DNA of 35,878 nt from Streptomyces sp. SID5785 (GTDB taxonomy: Bacteria > Actinomycetota > Actinomycetes > Streptomycetales > Streptomycetaceae). Numbering within the stretch: the first letter of the stretch is position 1; each line of letters opens with the position of its first letter. Made by a program: the position numbers and the translations under genes. Below are positions 10,181-22,200 of the stretch, piece by piece. The stretch spans positions 1-35,878 of the forward strand of contig NZ_WWIA01000108.1 of assembly GCF_009870065.1 (NCBI RefSeq), in the 5' to 3' direction. The notes under the pieces were generated by a model. It was not told the origin of the DNA. It worked only from the letters and a program-made list of their open reading frames with translations, and ran no database searches.

Positions 10181-10214
10181 CGGGACACGCCGGGCGCCCG
10201 CCCGGCCCGTCCCG
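10181..10214 (-). terminator. Terminator after the DUF1707 gene
   Basis: A two-part GC-rich hairpin: 10181-10186 pairs with 10209-10214, and 10190-10196 pairs with 10199-10205, with a small internal loop. It begins 7 bases after the stop codon on the minus strand and is followed by a T-rich stretch. It separates this gene from the str operon promoter. Confidence 0.65.
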
Positions 10215-10220
10215 CCGCCC

Positions 10221-10757
10221 TCAGCCGCTCGAGCCGCCCACCAGCGCGATCATCAGGACCGCGAAGAGCACCCAGCCGGCCACGGAGAGCCAGCCGAGCA
10301 CGATGCCGGCCACCGCCATCCCGTCGCCCTGCCCGCCCTGACGCCGGATCTCGCGCCGCGCCACGTGCCCGAGGACGAGCGCGGGGATCCCCGTCAGACC
10401 CCACGTGAAGACGGACGCCACCCCGCACACCAGCGCCCCGACGGCCTTGCCGTTCGTCGGGTCCGGCGGCAGCGGCACGGGCCGGAAGGTCTGCGGCACG
10501 TACGCCTGCGGGAAGCTCTGCTGCGGCACGGGCCCCTGCGGCAGATCGGCCACCAGCACGCTCAACTCGCCGACCGTGCGCGCCTGGTAGGCCCGCTCGA
10601 TCCGGCGCTCGTACTCGCCCTGCGGCAGCCGCCCCTCGGCGAACCCGGCCCGCAGCACGTCGACCGCGCGCTCCCGGTCCGCGTGAGCGGCCAGCATCGA
10701 GGGCTGACCCTGGTTCTGCGGCGGCCAGGGCGCCGGCTGCCACGACGGATTCGACAC
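10221..10757 (-). CDS. DUF1707 plus DUF4190-like membrane protein
   Basis: A small membrane protein of unknown function, predicted 178 residues. The GTG at 10757 is chosen because GGGGGAG lies nine bases upstream. Residues about 22-70 match the DUF1707 pattern (ADRERAVDVLRAGFAEG, then GEYERRIERAYQART and a DLP end), common in actinobacterial membrane or regulatory proteins. A Pro/Gln-rich linker follows. Then come two hydrophobic segments (GALVCGVASVFTWGL... and MAVAGIVLGWLSVAGW..., each continuing further) separated by a short basic loop, as in DUF4190 proteins. It lies between rpoC and the str operon on the same strand but is bounded by hairpins on both sides, so it is probably its own transcription unit. 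Confidence 0.75.
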   Translation of the reverse strand: MSNPSWQPAPWPPQNQGQPSMLAAHADRERAVDVLRAGFAEGRLPQGEYERRIERAYQARTVGELSVLVADLPQGPVPQQSFPQAYVPQTFRPVPLPPDPTNGKAVGALVCGVASVFTWGLTGIPALVLGHVARREIRRQGGQGDGMAVAGIVLGWLSVAGWVLFAVLMIALVGGSSG

Positions 10758-10820
10758 GAGACCACTCCCCCGGTACCGGACACGTTCGTCGTACGTGTCC
10801 CTCCATGATGCGCCAACGCG

Positions 10821-10866
10821 CCGCAGGGCGGCCACCCCGGGTTACCCCGTGGTGACCGCCCTGCGG
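10821..10866 (-). terminator. rpoBC operon terminator
   Basis: A 16-bp stem (10821-10836 with 10851-10866) and a 14-base loop, 17 bases beyond the rpoC stop. One non-Watson-Crick pair is G-U in the minus-strand RNA but C-A in the plus-strand RNA, so the hairpin is built for minus-strand transcripts. Confidence 0.75.
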
Positions 10867-10883
10867 TTCACACAGCTGCTCGC

Positions 10884-14783
<3,900 letters not shown>

Positions 14784-14846
14784 TATGCGTCAATCCCTCT
14801 CAGGGTTGTAAGTCTGTGGTCTGAAACGGGGGTCGAGGGGTCGGCG

Positions 14847-14872
14847 GGGGCCTCACCTGACGGCGAGGCCCC
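14847..14872 (-). other. Hairpin in the rpoB-rpoC gap
   Basis: An inverted repeat of 8 bp (14847-14854 with 14865-14872), extended by two inner pairs across one mismatch, with a 4-base loop. It begins 14 bases after the rpoB stop on the minus strand. It could be a processing site or weak attenuator. rpoC has no obvious promoter of its own. Confidence 0.45.
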
Positions 14873-14885
14873 TACCGGACTCCCG

Positions 14886-17800
14886 TCAGACCTCTTCGAC
14901 GCTGCTCGGCTCGCGCCGCGACAGGTCGATGCCGAGCTCCTCCGCTGCGCGGAAGACGTCCTCGTCGGTGTCGCGCATCTCGATGGACATGCCGTCCGAG
15001 GACAGCACCTCCACGTTGAGGCACAGGGACTGCATTTCCTTGATGAGCACCTTGAAGGACTCGGGAATGCCGGGCTCAGGGATGTTCTCGCCCTTGACGA
15101 TGGCCTCGTAGACCTTCACACGGCCGGTGACGTCGTCGGACTTGATGGTCAGCAGCTCCTGGAGGGCGTAAGCGGCGCCGTACGCCTCCAGCGCCCACAC
15201 CTCCATCTCACCGAAGCGCTGGCCACCGAACTGGGCCTTACCACCCAGCGGCTGCTGGGTGATCATCGAGTACGGACCGGTCGACCGGGCGTGCAGCTTG
15301 TCGTCGACCAGGTGGTGGAGCTTGAGGATGTACATGTACCCGACCGAGATCGGGTCCGGGAACGGCTCACCGGAACGGCCGTCGAACAGCCGCGCCTTAC
15401 CGGTCGGCAGGACCATGCGGTCGCCGTCGCGGTTCGGCCGGGTGTTCTCGAGCAGACCCGCGAGCTCGTCCTCACGCGCACCGTCGAAGACCGGGGTGGC
15501 GACGTTGGTACGGGGCTCGACCTGGTCGGCGCCGATGGCCTGCAGACGCTGCGCCCACTCCTCCGAGAGGCCGGAGACGTCCCAGCCCTGGCTGGCGAGC
15601 CAGCCGAGGTGGATCTCCAGGACCTGTCCCGGGTTCATTCGGGACGGGACACCCAGCGGGTTGAGGATGATGTCGACCGGGGTGCCGTCCTCCAGGAACG
15701 GCATGTCCTCGATCGGGTTGATCTTCGAGATGACGCCCTTGTTGCCGTGACGGCCGGCGAGCTTGTCACCGTCGGTGATCTTGCGCTTCTGCGCGACGTA
15801 GACACGAACCAGCTGGTTCACGCCCGGCGGCAGCTCGTCGCCCTCCTCGCGGTCGAAGACGCGGACGCCGATGACCTTGCCGATCTCGCCGTGCGGCACC
15901 TTCAGCGAGGTGTCGCGGACCTCGCGCGCCTTCTCACCGAAGATCGCGCGGAGCAGGCGCTCCTCGGGGGTCAGCTCGGTCTCGCCCTTGGGCGTGACCT
16001 TGCCGACGAGGATGTCGCCGGCGATGACCTCGGCACCGATACGGATGATGCCGCGCTCGTCGAGGTCGGCGAGGACCTCCTCCGAGACGTTCGGGATGTC
16101 CCGGGTGATCTCCTCGGGGCCGAGCTTGGTGTCACGGGCGTCGACCTCGTGCTCCTCGATGTGGATCGAGGAGAGGACGTCGTCCTGCACGAGGCGCTGC
16201 GACAGGATGATCGCGTCCTCGTAGTTGTGACCCTCCCAGGGCATGAACGCCACGAGCAGGTTCTTGCCGAGGGCCATCTCGCCCTCTTCGGTCGCGGGAC
16301 CGTCGGCCAGCACCTGGCCGGCGATGATCCGCGCGCCCTCGTCCACGACGACCTTCTGGTTCACAGAGGTGCCCTGGTTGGAGCGGGAGAACTTCGACAG
16401 GCGGTACGTGGTGTACGTGCCGTCGTCGTTGCCCGTGGTGATGTAGTCCGCGGAGACCTCCTGGACCACACCGTCCTTCTCGGCCTTGAGCACGTCACCG
16501 GCGTCGGTGGCGCAGCGGTACTCCATGCCGGTGCCGACGAGCGGCGCCTCGGACTGGATGAGCGGCACGGCCTGGCGCATCATGTTCGCGCCCATGAGGG
16601 CACGGTTGGCGTCGTCGTGCTCGAGGAACGGGATCATGGCGGTCGCGACCGACACCATCTGGCGCGGCGAGACGTCCATGTAGTCGACCTCGTCACCGGG
16701 GACGTAGTCGACCTCTCCGCCGCGGCGGCGGACCAGCACGCGGTTCTCGACGAAGCGGAGCTCGTCGTTGAGCGGCGCGTTGGCCTGCGCGATGACGAAG
16801 CGGTCCTCCTCGTCGGCGGTCAGGTAGTCGACCTCGTCGGTGACCTGGCCGTCGACGACCTTGCGGTACGGCGTCTCGATGAAGCCGAACGGGTTGATCC
16901 GTCCGTACGAGGCGAGCGAACCGATCAGGCCGATGTTCGGGCCTTCGGGCGTCTCGATCGGGCACATGCGGCCGTAGTGCGAGGGGTGCACGTCACGGAC
17001 CTCGAAGCCGGCCCGCTCACGGGACAGACCACCCGGGCCGAGGGCGTTCAGACGACGCTTGTGCGTCAGCCCCGACAGCGGGTTGTTCTGGTCCATGAAC
17101 TGGGACAGCTGCGACGTGCCGAAGAACTCCTTGATCGACGCCACCACGGGGCGGATGTTGATCAGGGTCTGCGGCGTGATCGCCTCGACGTCCTGGGTCG
17201 TCATGCGCTCGCGCACGACGCGCTCCATACGGGCGAGACCCGTACGGACCTGGTTCTGGATCAGCTCGCCGACGTTACGGATACGGCGGTTGCCGAAGTG
17301 GTCGATGTCGTCGGTCTCGACGATGATCTCGCGGCCCGACTCGCTGACCGTCTCGGTCTCACCGGCGTGCAGCTTCACCAGGTACTTGATCGTGGCGATG
17401 ATGTCGTCGGTGGTGAGCACGCCGGCGTCCAGCGGCTCGTCCGCGCCGAGCTTCTTGTTCACCTTGTAGCGGCCGACCTTCGCGAGGTCGTAGCGCTTCG
17501 GGTTGAAGTAGAGGTTCTCGAGCAGCGTCTGCGCGGCCTCGCGCGTGGGCGGCTCGCCCGGACGGAGCTTGCGGTAGATGTCGAGCAGCGCGTCGTCCTG
17601 GCCCTGGGTGTGGTCCTTCTCCAGGGTGGCGCGCATGGACTCGTACTGGCCGAACTCCTCGAGGATCTGCTCGGTCGTCCAACCGAGAGCCTTGAGCAGG
17701 ACGGTGACGGACTGCTTGCGCTTGCGGTCGATGCGGACACCGACCATGTCGCGCTTGTCGATCTCCATCTCCAGCCAGGCACCACGCGAGGGGATGACCT

Positions 17801-18371
17801 TGGCCGAGAAGATGTCCTTGTCGGACGTCTTGTCGATGGAGGAGTCGAAGTAGACGCCGGGCGAGCGGACCAGCTGCGACACGACGACACGCTCGGTGCC
17901 GTTGATCACGAAGGTGCCCTTGTCCGTCATGAGCGGGAAGTCGCCCATGAAGACGGTCTGGGACTTGATCTCGCCGGTCTCGTTGTTCGTGAACTCGGCG
18001 GTGACGAAGAGCGGGGCGGCGTACGTGAAGTCGCGCTCCTTGCACTCGTCGATCGAGTTCTTCGGAGGCTCGAAGCGGTGGTCGCGGAAGGTCAGGGACA
18101 TCGACCCGGAGAAGTCCTCGATCGGGGAGATCTCCTCGAAGATCTCCTCCAGACCGGACTTGGTGGGGACGTCCTGACCGGACTCGAGAGCCGCCTCGAC
18201 CCGACTCTGCCACGCGGTGTTGCCGAGCAGCCAGTCAAAGCTCTCGGTCTGCAGTGCGAGCAGGTTCGGAACCTCGAGGGGCTCCTTGATCTTTGCAAAG
18301 GAGATGCGCAGCGGGGCGGTGCTTGCGCCGTTGTTCGTATTCGCGGTCGAGGCGTTGCGCGAGGCGGCCAA
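14886..18371 (-). CDS. rpoB: DNA-directed RNA polymerase subunit beta, with Asn at the Ser531-equivalent rifampicin site
   Basis: The beta subunit of RNA polymerase. A TTG start at 18371 is preferred: GGAAGG lies about eight bases upstream and the product is then 1161 residues, the length I recall for Streptomyces RpoB. An in-frame GTG at 18401 would add ten residues. The rifampicin-resistance region [13 protein letters not shown], then [18 protein letters not shown], is otherwise wild type: Asp427, Ser433, His437 and Arg440 are intact. Residue 442 is Asn (codon AAC, minus strand 17046-17048), where E. coli has Ser531 and most bacteria have Ser. Changes at this residue are a classic route to rifamycin resistance. 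The rest, including the [12 protein letters not shown] active-site block and the C-terminal [13 protein letters not shown], is conserved. Confidence 0.97.
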   Translation of the reverse strand: MAASRNASTANTNNGASTAPLRISFAKIKEPLEVPNLLALQTESFDWLLGNTAWQSRVEAALESGQDVPTKSGLEEIFEEISPIEDFSGSMSLTFRDHRFEPPKNSIDECKERDFTYAAPLFVTAEFTNNETGEIKSQTVFMGDFPLMTDKGTFVINGTERVVVSQLVRSPGVYFDSSIDKTSDKDIFSAKVIPSRGAWLEMEIDKRDMVGVRIDRKRKQSVTVLLKALGWTTEQILEEFGQYESMRATLEKDHTQGQDDALLDIYRKLRPGEPPTREAAQTLLENLYFNPKRYDLAKVGRYKVNKKLGADEPLDAGVLTTDDIIATIKYLVKLHAGETETVSESGREIIVETDDIDHFGNRRIRNVGELIQNQVRTGLARMERVVRERMTTQDVEAITPQTLINIRPVVASIKEFFGTSQLSQFMDQNNPLSGLTHKRRLNALGPGGLSRERAGFEVRDVHPSHYGRMCPIETPEGPNIGLIGSLASYGRINPFGFIETPYRKVVDGQVTDEVDYLTADEEDRFVIAQANAPLNDELRFVENRVLVRRRGGEVDYVPGDEVDYMDVSPRQMVSVATAMIPFLEHDDANRALMGANMMRQAVPLIQSEAPLVGTGMEYRCATDAGDVLKAEKDGVVQEVSADYITTGNDDGTYTTYRLSKFSRSNQGTSVNQKVVVDEGARIIAGQVLADGPATEEGEMALGKNLLVAFMPWEGHNYEDAIILSQRLVQDDVLSSIHIEEHEVDARDTKLGPEEITRDIPNVSEEVLADLDERGIIRIGAEVIAGDILVGKVTPKGETELTPEERLLRAIFGEKAREVRDTSLKVPHGEIGKVIGVRVFDREEGDELPPGVNQLVRVYVAQKRKITDGDKLAGRHGNKGVISKINPIEDMPFLEDGTPVDIILNPLGVPSRMNPGQVLEIHLGWLASQGWDVSGLSEEWAQRLQAIGADQVEPRTNVATPVFDGAREDELAGLLENTRPNRDGDRMVLPTGKARLFDGRSGEPFPDPISVGYMYILKLHHLVDDKLHARSTGPYSMITQQPLGGKAQFGGQRFGEMEVWALEAYGAAYALQELLTIKSDDVTGRVKVYEAIVKGENIPEPGIPESFKVLIKEMQSLCLNVEVLSSDGMSIEMRDTDEDVFRAAEELGIDLSRREPSSVEEV

Positions 18372-18534
18372 GAGGGGGTCCTTCCGAGGGCTCGGACTCA
18401 CTACGCGCGTACCGGTCCCACGCCAGGCAGAGAGACAGAAAGCCCAGGTCAGGGCTGATTCGGTCCACTGTGCTCAAGCGAGGGCATGCCCCTGGTGACG
18501 GGCAGGGAGCAGCTAACAGGCAGCGCAAAGGGAC

Positions 18535-18563
18535 AGTGTAGCCAGAAGGCCCACTGATGTCCA
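18535..18563 (-). promoter_or_regulatory. rpoB promoter
   Basis: On the minus strand TGGACA (18558-18563) lies 17 bases before TACACT (18535-18540). An A6 tract sits just upstream of the -35, as in UP-like elements. The downstream bases GTCCCTTTGCGCTGCC resemble, from memory, the conserved start region of actinobacterial rpoB transcripts. The leader to the TTG start is about 157 bases. Confidence 0.75.
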
Positions 18564-18793
18564 GTGCGGGTTTTTTGAGACCCTCGTTGTTCTCAACCGT
18601 GCTCTCAACCGTTCACCGTCTGCGGCATGCCCTGTGCGCTGAGCGACGCACCTTCTTACTGCCCTCTTCGCCGTCGATCCATGCCTCGGATCCGGATCGT
18701 TGTGACGACGCGTCCTGAGAATTGCGCGCTGCGTGCGGTTCGTCAAGGCCCCCGCTCGGCCGAACCGGGGTGGCTCCGGGCACAACGAAGATC

Positions 18794-18821
18794 ACCATAC
18801 TCTGCGCGACCGACACCGCAA
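18794..18821 (-). promoter_or_regulatory. Possible second, upstream rpoB promoter
   Basis: TTGCGG (18816-18821) and TATGGT (18794-18799) are separated by 16 bases on the minus strand, just downstream of the rplL terminator hairpin. This is acceptable but unproven; many such pairs occur by chance. Confidence 0.3.
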
Positions 18822-18850
18822 CGCACCCTCGACCCGAGTGCCGGACAACG

Positions 18851-18888
18851 CCGAAAGGCGACCACCCACCTGGGTGATCGCCTTTCGG
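18851..18888 (-). terminator. Terminator or attenuator after rplL
   Basis: An 18-bp stem (18851-18868 with 18871-18888) with one wobble pair and a 2-base loop, 65 bases past the rplL stop. There is no T tract. At this position a partial terminator would let some rplJL transcripts run into rpoBC, as in E. coli. Confidence 0.75.
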
Positions 18889-18952
18889 TACGCCGGTGTT
18901 ACACCCCCGAAGGGGGCAGTTTCACCGAGCAGGAGTCAGCAGACTCGCAAGG

Positions 18953-19339
18953 TCACTTGACCTCGACGGAGGCGCCGGCGCCCTCGAGGGCCTCCTTGGC
19001 CTTCTCCGCGGCGTCCTTCGCGACCTTCTCGAGGACCGGCTTCGGGGTGCCGTCGACGAGGTCCTTGGCCTCCTTGAGGCCCAGGGAGGTGAGCTCGCGC
19101 ACGACCTTGATGACCTGGATCTTCTTGTCGCCGGCACCCGTGAGGATGACGTCGAACTCGTCCTGCTCCTCGGCGGCAGCGGCGTCGCCGCCACCCTGGG
19201 CCGGACCGGCGGCAACGGCGACGGCCGCGGCGGCGGTGACGTCGAACTTCTCCTCGAAGGCCTTCACGAACTCGGAGAGCTCGATGAGGGTCATCTCCTC
19301 GAACTGGGCGAGCAGGTCTTCCTGGCTGAGCTTCGCCAT
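18953..19339 (-). CDS. rplL: 50S ribosomal protein L7/L12
   Basis: L7/L12 forms the dimers of the ribosomal stalk that recruit translation factors. It has 128 residues; the ATG at 19339 is chosen because it gives the standard [16 protein letters not shown] start. The N-terminal dimerisation helices come first, then an Ala/Gly-rich hinge ([11 protein letters not shown]...), then the factor-binding domain with [20 protein letters not shown] (about 72-91). It is 110 bases after rplJ in the same operon. Nothing unusual. Confidence 0.96.
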   Translation of the reverse strand: MAKLSQEDLLAQFEEMTLIELSEFVKAFEEKFDVTAAAAVAVAAGPAQGGGDAAAAEEQDEFDVILTGAGDKKIQVIKVVRELTSLGLKEAKDLVDGTPKPVLEKVAKDAAEKAKEALEGAGASVEVK

Positions 19340-19449
19340 GATGGGCGATCCTTCCACTAATTCGGCTGGTGCCGGTTGTCCATGTAGGCGGGCGTACGGT
19401 CGGCCCGCTTCGACCACTGCCTCAGGCAGCGGTCAGAGTGCGAGCCGAA

Positions 19450-19980
19450 TTACTCGGCACCGCCCTGCTCGGCCTGCTTGGCACGAAGCGCCTCCGCGGT
19501 GCGGACGAACTTCGAGGGCAGCGCCTGGAAGAGCTGAGCAGCCTGGGACTGCTTGCCCTTGAAGGCACCGGCCAGCTTGCTGAGCAGAACCTCGCGGGAC
19601 TCGAGGTCCGCAAGCTTCTTGATCTCGTCGGCGGACAGCGCCTTGCCGTCAAGGACACCGCCCTTGATGACGAGGTTCGGGTTGTCCTTGGCGAAGTCAC
19701 GAAGACCCTTCGCCGACTCCACCGGGTCACCGGTGACGAAGGCGACCGCCGTCGGACCCGCGAAGAGGTCGTCCAGCGTGTCGATCCCGGCCTCGTTGGC
19801 CGCGATCTTGGTCAGCGTGTTCTTCACCACGGCGTACTCGGAGTTCTCACCGAGCGAACGGCGCAGCTGCTTGAGCTGGGCCACGGTGAGACCCCGGTAC
19901 TCGGTCAGCACGGCGGCGTTCGAGCTGCGGAACTTGTCCGTGAGCTCGGCTACCGCGGCAGCCTTGTCGGGCGTCGGCAT
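19450..19980 (-). CDS. rplJ: 50S ribosomal protein L10
   Basis: L10 anchors L7/L12 dimers to the large subunit. At 176 residues it has the normal length. The ATG at 19980 begins [17 protein letters not shown], with [18 protein letters not shown] and [10 protein letters not shown] typical of the rRNA-binding half. The C-terminal helix binds L7/L12 dimers. Its AAGGAGG ribosome site can be sealed by a 9-bp hairpin in the leader. By analogy with other bacteria, L10 (with L12) probably represses its own mRNA. Confidence 0.96.
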   Translation of the reverse strand: MPTPDKAAAVAELTDKFRSSNAAVLTEYRGLTVAQLKQLRRSLGENSEYAVVKNTLTKIAANEAGIDTLDDLFAGPTAVAFVTGDPVESAKGLRDFAKDNPNLVIKGGVLDGKALSADEIKKLADLESREVLLSKLAGAFKGKQSQAAQLFQALPSKFVRTAEALRAKQAEQGGAE

Positions 19981-19988
19981 AGAGCGTC

Positions 19989-20028
19989 GGCCTCCTTCCG
20001 GGTGATGAGGACCGCTCGCAAGGAGGCC
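19989..20028 (-). promoter_or_regulatory. Ribosome-site-sequestering hairpin in the rplJ leader
   Basis: In minus-strand RNA GGCCUCCUU (20020-20028) pairs perfectly with AAGGAGGCC (19989-19997) across a 22-base loop. The second arm contains the whole Shine-Dalgarno sequence of rplJ, so the closed form should block initiation. Confidence 0.65.
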
Positions 20029-20029
20029 G

Positions 20030-20065
20030 GCAAAACGAAACGCCCCGGCGCAGGCGCACGGGGCG
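20030..20065 (-). terminator. Intrinsic terminator/attenuator in the rplJ leader
   Basis: A 7-bp GC stem (20041-20047 with 20059-20065) is followed on the minus strand by TTTCGTTTTG (20031-20040), one of the few T-rich tails in the window. It lies upstream of the rplJ start and so can only act as an attenuator. Confidence 0.6.
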
Positions 20066-20205
20066 TGAGCTCGACCAGAATCCTGAAGCGGAATCCGGGA
20101 GCACTTCCACAGTCACCTGCGCGGGTCGTCCGCGTCTCAGCGGATCCTTCGGCCGCCGCACCCTCTTGCGAGAGCACAGCAACGACCAGCGGTCTTTGGC
20201 TTCTG
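20066..20205 (-). ncRNA. L10 leader-type structured RNA
   Basis: The rplJ leader is about 220 bases long. Minus-strand segments such as AAGACCGCTGGTCGTTGC, a CUCUC-GCAA-GAGGG hairpin (near 20161-20174), GATCCGCTGAGACG and CGCGCAGGTGAC resemble the L10-binding leader RNAs of other bacteria. I assign it by general resemblance and position; a covariance search was not possible. L10 binding here would bear on the terminator and ribosome-site hairpin that follow. Confidence 0.55.
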
Positions 20206-20209
20206 TGGA

Positions 20210-20239
20210 AGGTTACGTGAAGGGGAGCGCGTCGAGCAA
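20210..20239 (-). promoter_or_regulatory. Candidate rplJ promoter
   Basis: TTGCTC (20234-20239) and TAACCT (20210-20215) are spaced by 18 bases on the minus strand, directly upstream of the structured leader and just before the stop of the upstream lipoprotein gene. Confidence 0.5.
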
Positions 20240-20245
20240 ATCCGC

Positions 20246-21214
20246 TCAGACCGAGCCGTCCGCACCGGCGTCGGAGAAGTCGTCACCGGCGCCGGAGCCC
20301 GTCCCCGAGCCCGCCGCGTCGCCGATCTTCTTCAGCATCTCCATCAGGTCGAAGGTGTCACCCGCGGGCGGCACGTCGACCTTCACGGCCGCGCCGTAGT
20401 CGGAGAACGTCTCGGAGATCTCGGCCGCGCCCTGCTCGCTGTCCATGGTGACGTCGAGCCGGACCGGGAGGTCGTCCTCGTTGACCCACAGCTCGGTGTC
20501 GTAGCCCTTGATGCCGGCCTTCTCGACGTTCTTCAGGAGCTGATCGCGCTCGGACTTGCTGAGGAGCTTCAGCGAGTCGTTCTTCGCCATCATCTCGTCG
20601 ACCGTCAGCTTGCCCTTGTAGTGCTCCGTCCGCACGCCGCCGACGGTGGCCGCGCCGAGGTGCTTCACGTTCGGCGAGGAGAGCAGGACGGCGATCTGCT
20701 GCGCCGGGTCCTGGTTCATGCTGTCCAGGCTGCCGGTCATCTGGCGCATCATCTGCTCGTCGCCGGACTTCTCGGCCAGGGCGCCGAGATCCATCTTCAT
20801 CCAGCGCTTGCCGTCCATGTCCTTGGCGGCCTTGGCCCCCATGTCCATGTACATCACGTTGTCCTGCCACAGCATGCGGACGGACTCCGGGGCGTCCGGG
20901 TCGCCCGCGGTGAGCTCCGAGCCCGTCATGGTCATATCCATGACCGTCGGGTCCCAGCCCATGGTGCCGCTGAGCTTCATCGTGCCGCCGCCGCCGAGCC
21001 CGGCCGGCGTCTTCATCGTCATGGCGACCTTCGCGGACTTCGCCGCGGAGGTCTTCTTGAAGGCGGCCGTGAGGGCCTGCGTGGCCTGCGTCTGCGAGCC
21101 GGCCCCCGCCGCACCCTCGTCGGTCTTCCCCCCGCCGCTGCAGGCCACGGCCCCGGTGCACAGCAGCGCGGTGGCCGTCGCGGCGCCGAGCGCCCTTCGT
21201 ACGGCAACAGTCAT
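20246..21214 (-). CDS. LolA/LppX-like lipoprotein
   Basis: A 322-residue exported lipoprotein. The ATG at 21214 follows GGGGTGGG and begins a signal (MTVAVRRALGAATATALL) that ends at AVACSGGG, with a lipobox-type Cys. The mature protein has alternating strands with repeated patterns such as MKLSGTMGWDPTVMDM and VRTEHYKGKLTVDEM, then LWVNEDDLPVRLDV and SDYGAAVKVDVPP. This is the layout of LolA-fold lipoproteins of the LppX/LprG type, which bind lipids or act in envelope homeostasis. The function here is not known. It ends seven bases before the candidate rplJ promoter and shows clear similarity to the next lipoprotein. Confidence 0.75.
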   Translation of the reverse strand: MTVAVRRALGAATATALLCTGAVACSGGGKTDEGAAGAGSQTQATQALTAAFKKTSAAKSAKVAMTMKTPAGLGGGGTMKLSGTMGWDPTVMDMTMTGSELTAGDPDAPESVRMLWQDNVMYMDMGAKAAKDMDGKRWMKMDLGALAEKSGDEQMMRQMTGSLDSMNQDPAQQIAVLLSSPNVKHLGAATVGGVRTEHYKGKLTVDEMMAKNDSLKLLSKSERDQLLKNVEKAGIKGYDTELWVNEDDLPVRLDVTMDSEQGAAEISETFSDYGAAVKVDVPPAGDTFDLMEMLKKIGDAAGSGTGSGAGDDFSDAGADGSV

Positions 21215-21232
21215 GTCGATCCCACCCCTTGT

Positions 21233-21266
21233 GAACACGTGTATGAGCTGAACGCGTGTATGAGCC
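21233..21266 (-). repeat. 17-base tandem direct repeat upstream of the lipoprotein gene
   Basis: Two consecutive 17-base units (21233-21249 and 21250-21266) differ at two positions. On the minus strand the core CTCATACACG occurs twice with 17-base spacing. They lie 19 to 52 bases before the start codon and may be a regulator-binding site. Confidence 0.6.
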
Positions 21267-21371
21267 GCACCATATCGGACGCCTCGGACAGCGCTCCCTC
21301 GCATTTCCCGGAGACACCGGGGGCGCCGGTGCCCCGGGATGCGCCAGGGGGGCGCCGAGAGGGGGACGCCG

Positions 21372-22076
21372 TCAGCCGTCGGCGGGGCGGACGTCCGCGA
21401 GGTCCAGGGTGTCCCGCGCCGGCGGGCGCTCGGCCGCGGCCCGGGCTCCGTAGTCCCGGTAGTGGACGGTGCTGGTGAAGTCCCCGGCGCGCTGGGTGCG
21501 CCGCACGAGCAGGTGCCGGGCGTCGACCCACACGTCGATGCGCTGCTCGCCCGCGGTGCCGCGGTAGTGGGTGGTGCGGGCGCCGCGCACGGTCTCGGCG
21601 GCCACCCGGTACGCGTCCCCGGTCTCGACGAGGGTCTTCAGACAGCCGGCGGGGCCCAGGTCGCTCTGGGTGTCGTAGGGGTGCCGGATCCAGTGCCGCC
21701 CCTTCTGGAGGCGGGCGAACCGGTCACTCATCCGGGTGTAGTACGCGTCCGGGAGGTAGCGGGTCTGGGACGGGTCGCCGCCCAACGCGCGCGTGGAGGC
21801 GGCCAGTTCGCCGCCGGTGACGCGGACGGTGAGGGTGCCCCGGACGCCGTCGGTCCAGTCGAGGGTGCCGCCGCTGCGGGTGCGCAGCCGGCCGCCGGTG
21901 TCCATGGTGGCGTCGATCCGGGCCGAGCCGGCCTGGGTGACCTCGGCGCGGGCGATGCGCAGGTCGTCCTGTACGCCCTTGCGGTCCCGGTGGTCCTCCT
22001 GGTCGCCCCGGGCCGTGCCGCAGCCCGCGAGCAGAGCCCCCGCCATGACCAGCGCCGCCACCCGTCCGTGTCTCAT
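21372..22076 (-). CDS. Second LolA-like lipoprotein
   Basis: A 234-residue lipoprotein with a short signal (MRHGRVAALVMAGALLAGC) and a textbook lipobox LAGC. The start is ATG at 22076; the GTG immediately before it (22079) is equally possible. No ribosome site is visible. TAGCGT lies six bases before the GTG, so the mRNA may be leaderless. The mature part parallels the neighbouring lipoprotein in order: SARIDATM, then GGELAAS, YYTRMSDRF, RGARTTHYRG, IDVWVDARHLLVRR and YRDYG...PPARDTLDL. The two are probably diverged paralogues. The function is unknown. A 14-bp terminator separates it from rplA. Confidence 0.75.
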   Translation of the reverse strand: MRHGRVAALVMAGALLAGCGTARGDQEDHRDRKGVQDDLRIARAEVTQAGSARIDATMDTGGRLRTRSGGTLDWTDGVRGTLTVRVTGGELAASTRALGGDPSQTRYLPDAYYTRMSDRFARLQKGRHWIRHPYDTQSDLGPAGCLKTLVETGDAYRVAAETVRGARTTHYRGTAGEQRIDVWVDARHLLVRRTQRAGDFTSTVHYRDYGARAAAERPPARDTLDLADVRPADG

Positions 22077-22132
22077 CACGGGCGACGCTAGCGCAGCGCC
22101 GCAGGGCCGCGGGCCCGAAGCGGAAAAGGGAA

Positions 22133-22164
22133 CGGGCCCCGCACCTGGGAAGGTGCGGGGCCCG
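22133..22164 (-). terminator. Terminator after rplA
   Basis: A perfect 14-bp stem (22133-22146 with 22151-22164) and a GGGA loop, 36 bases downstream of the rplA stop on the minus strand. Confidence 0.8.
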
Positions 22165-22200
22165 TCGCCGACTTCAGCGAGCTGGGGCAGCTCGGCCCGG

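Larger units (their letters stand above)
18372..18952 (-). other. rplL-rpoB intergenic region
   Basis: A 581-base gene-free region on the minus strand. In transcription order it holds an attenuator or terminator hairpin (18851-18888), a weak promoter candidate (18794-18821), a 12-base tandem repeat (18589-18612), an A6 tract (minus strand, 18571-18576), the main rpoB promoter (18535-18563) and a leader of about 157 bases. A 12-codon upstream frame (18449-18487) is probably not translated well. Confidence 0.7.

Noticed and set aside
18399..18401. GTG as the rpoB start
   Set aside because: It would add ten residues and lacks a ribosome site. The TTG at 18371 has GGAAGG in place and gives the usual 1161 residues.
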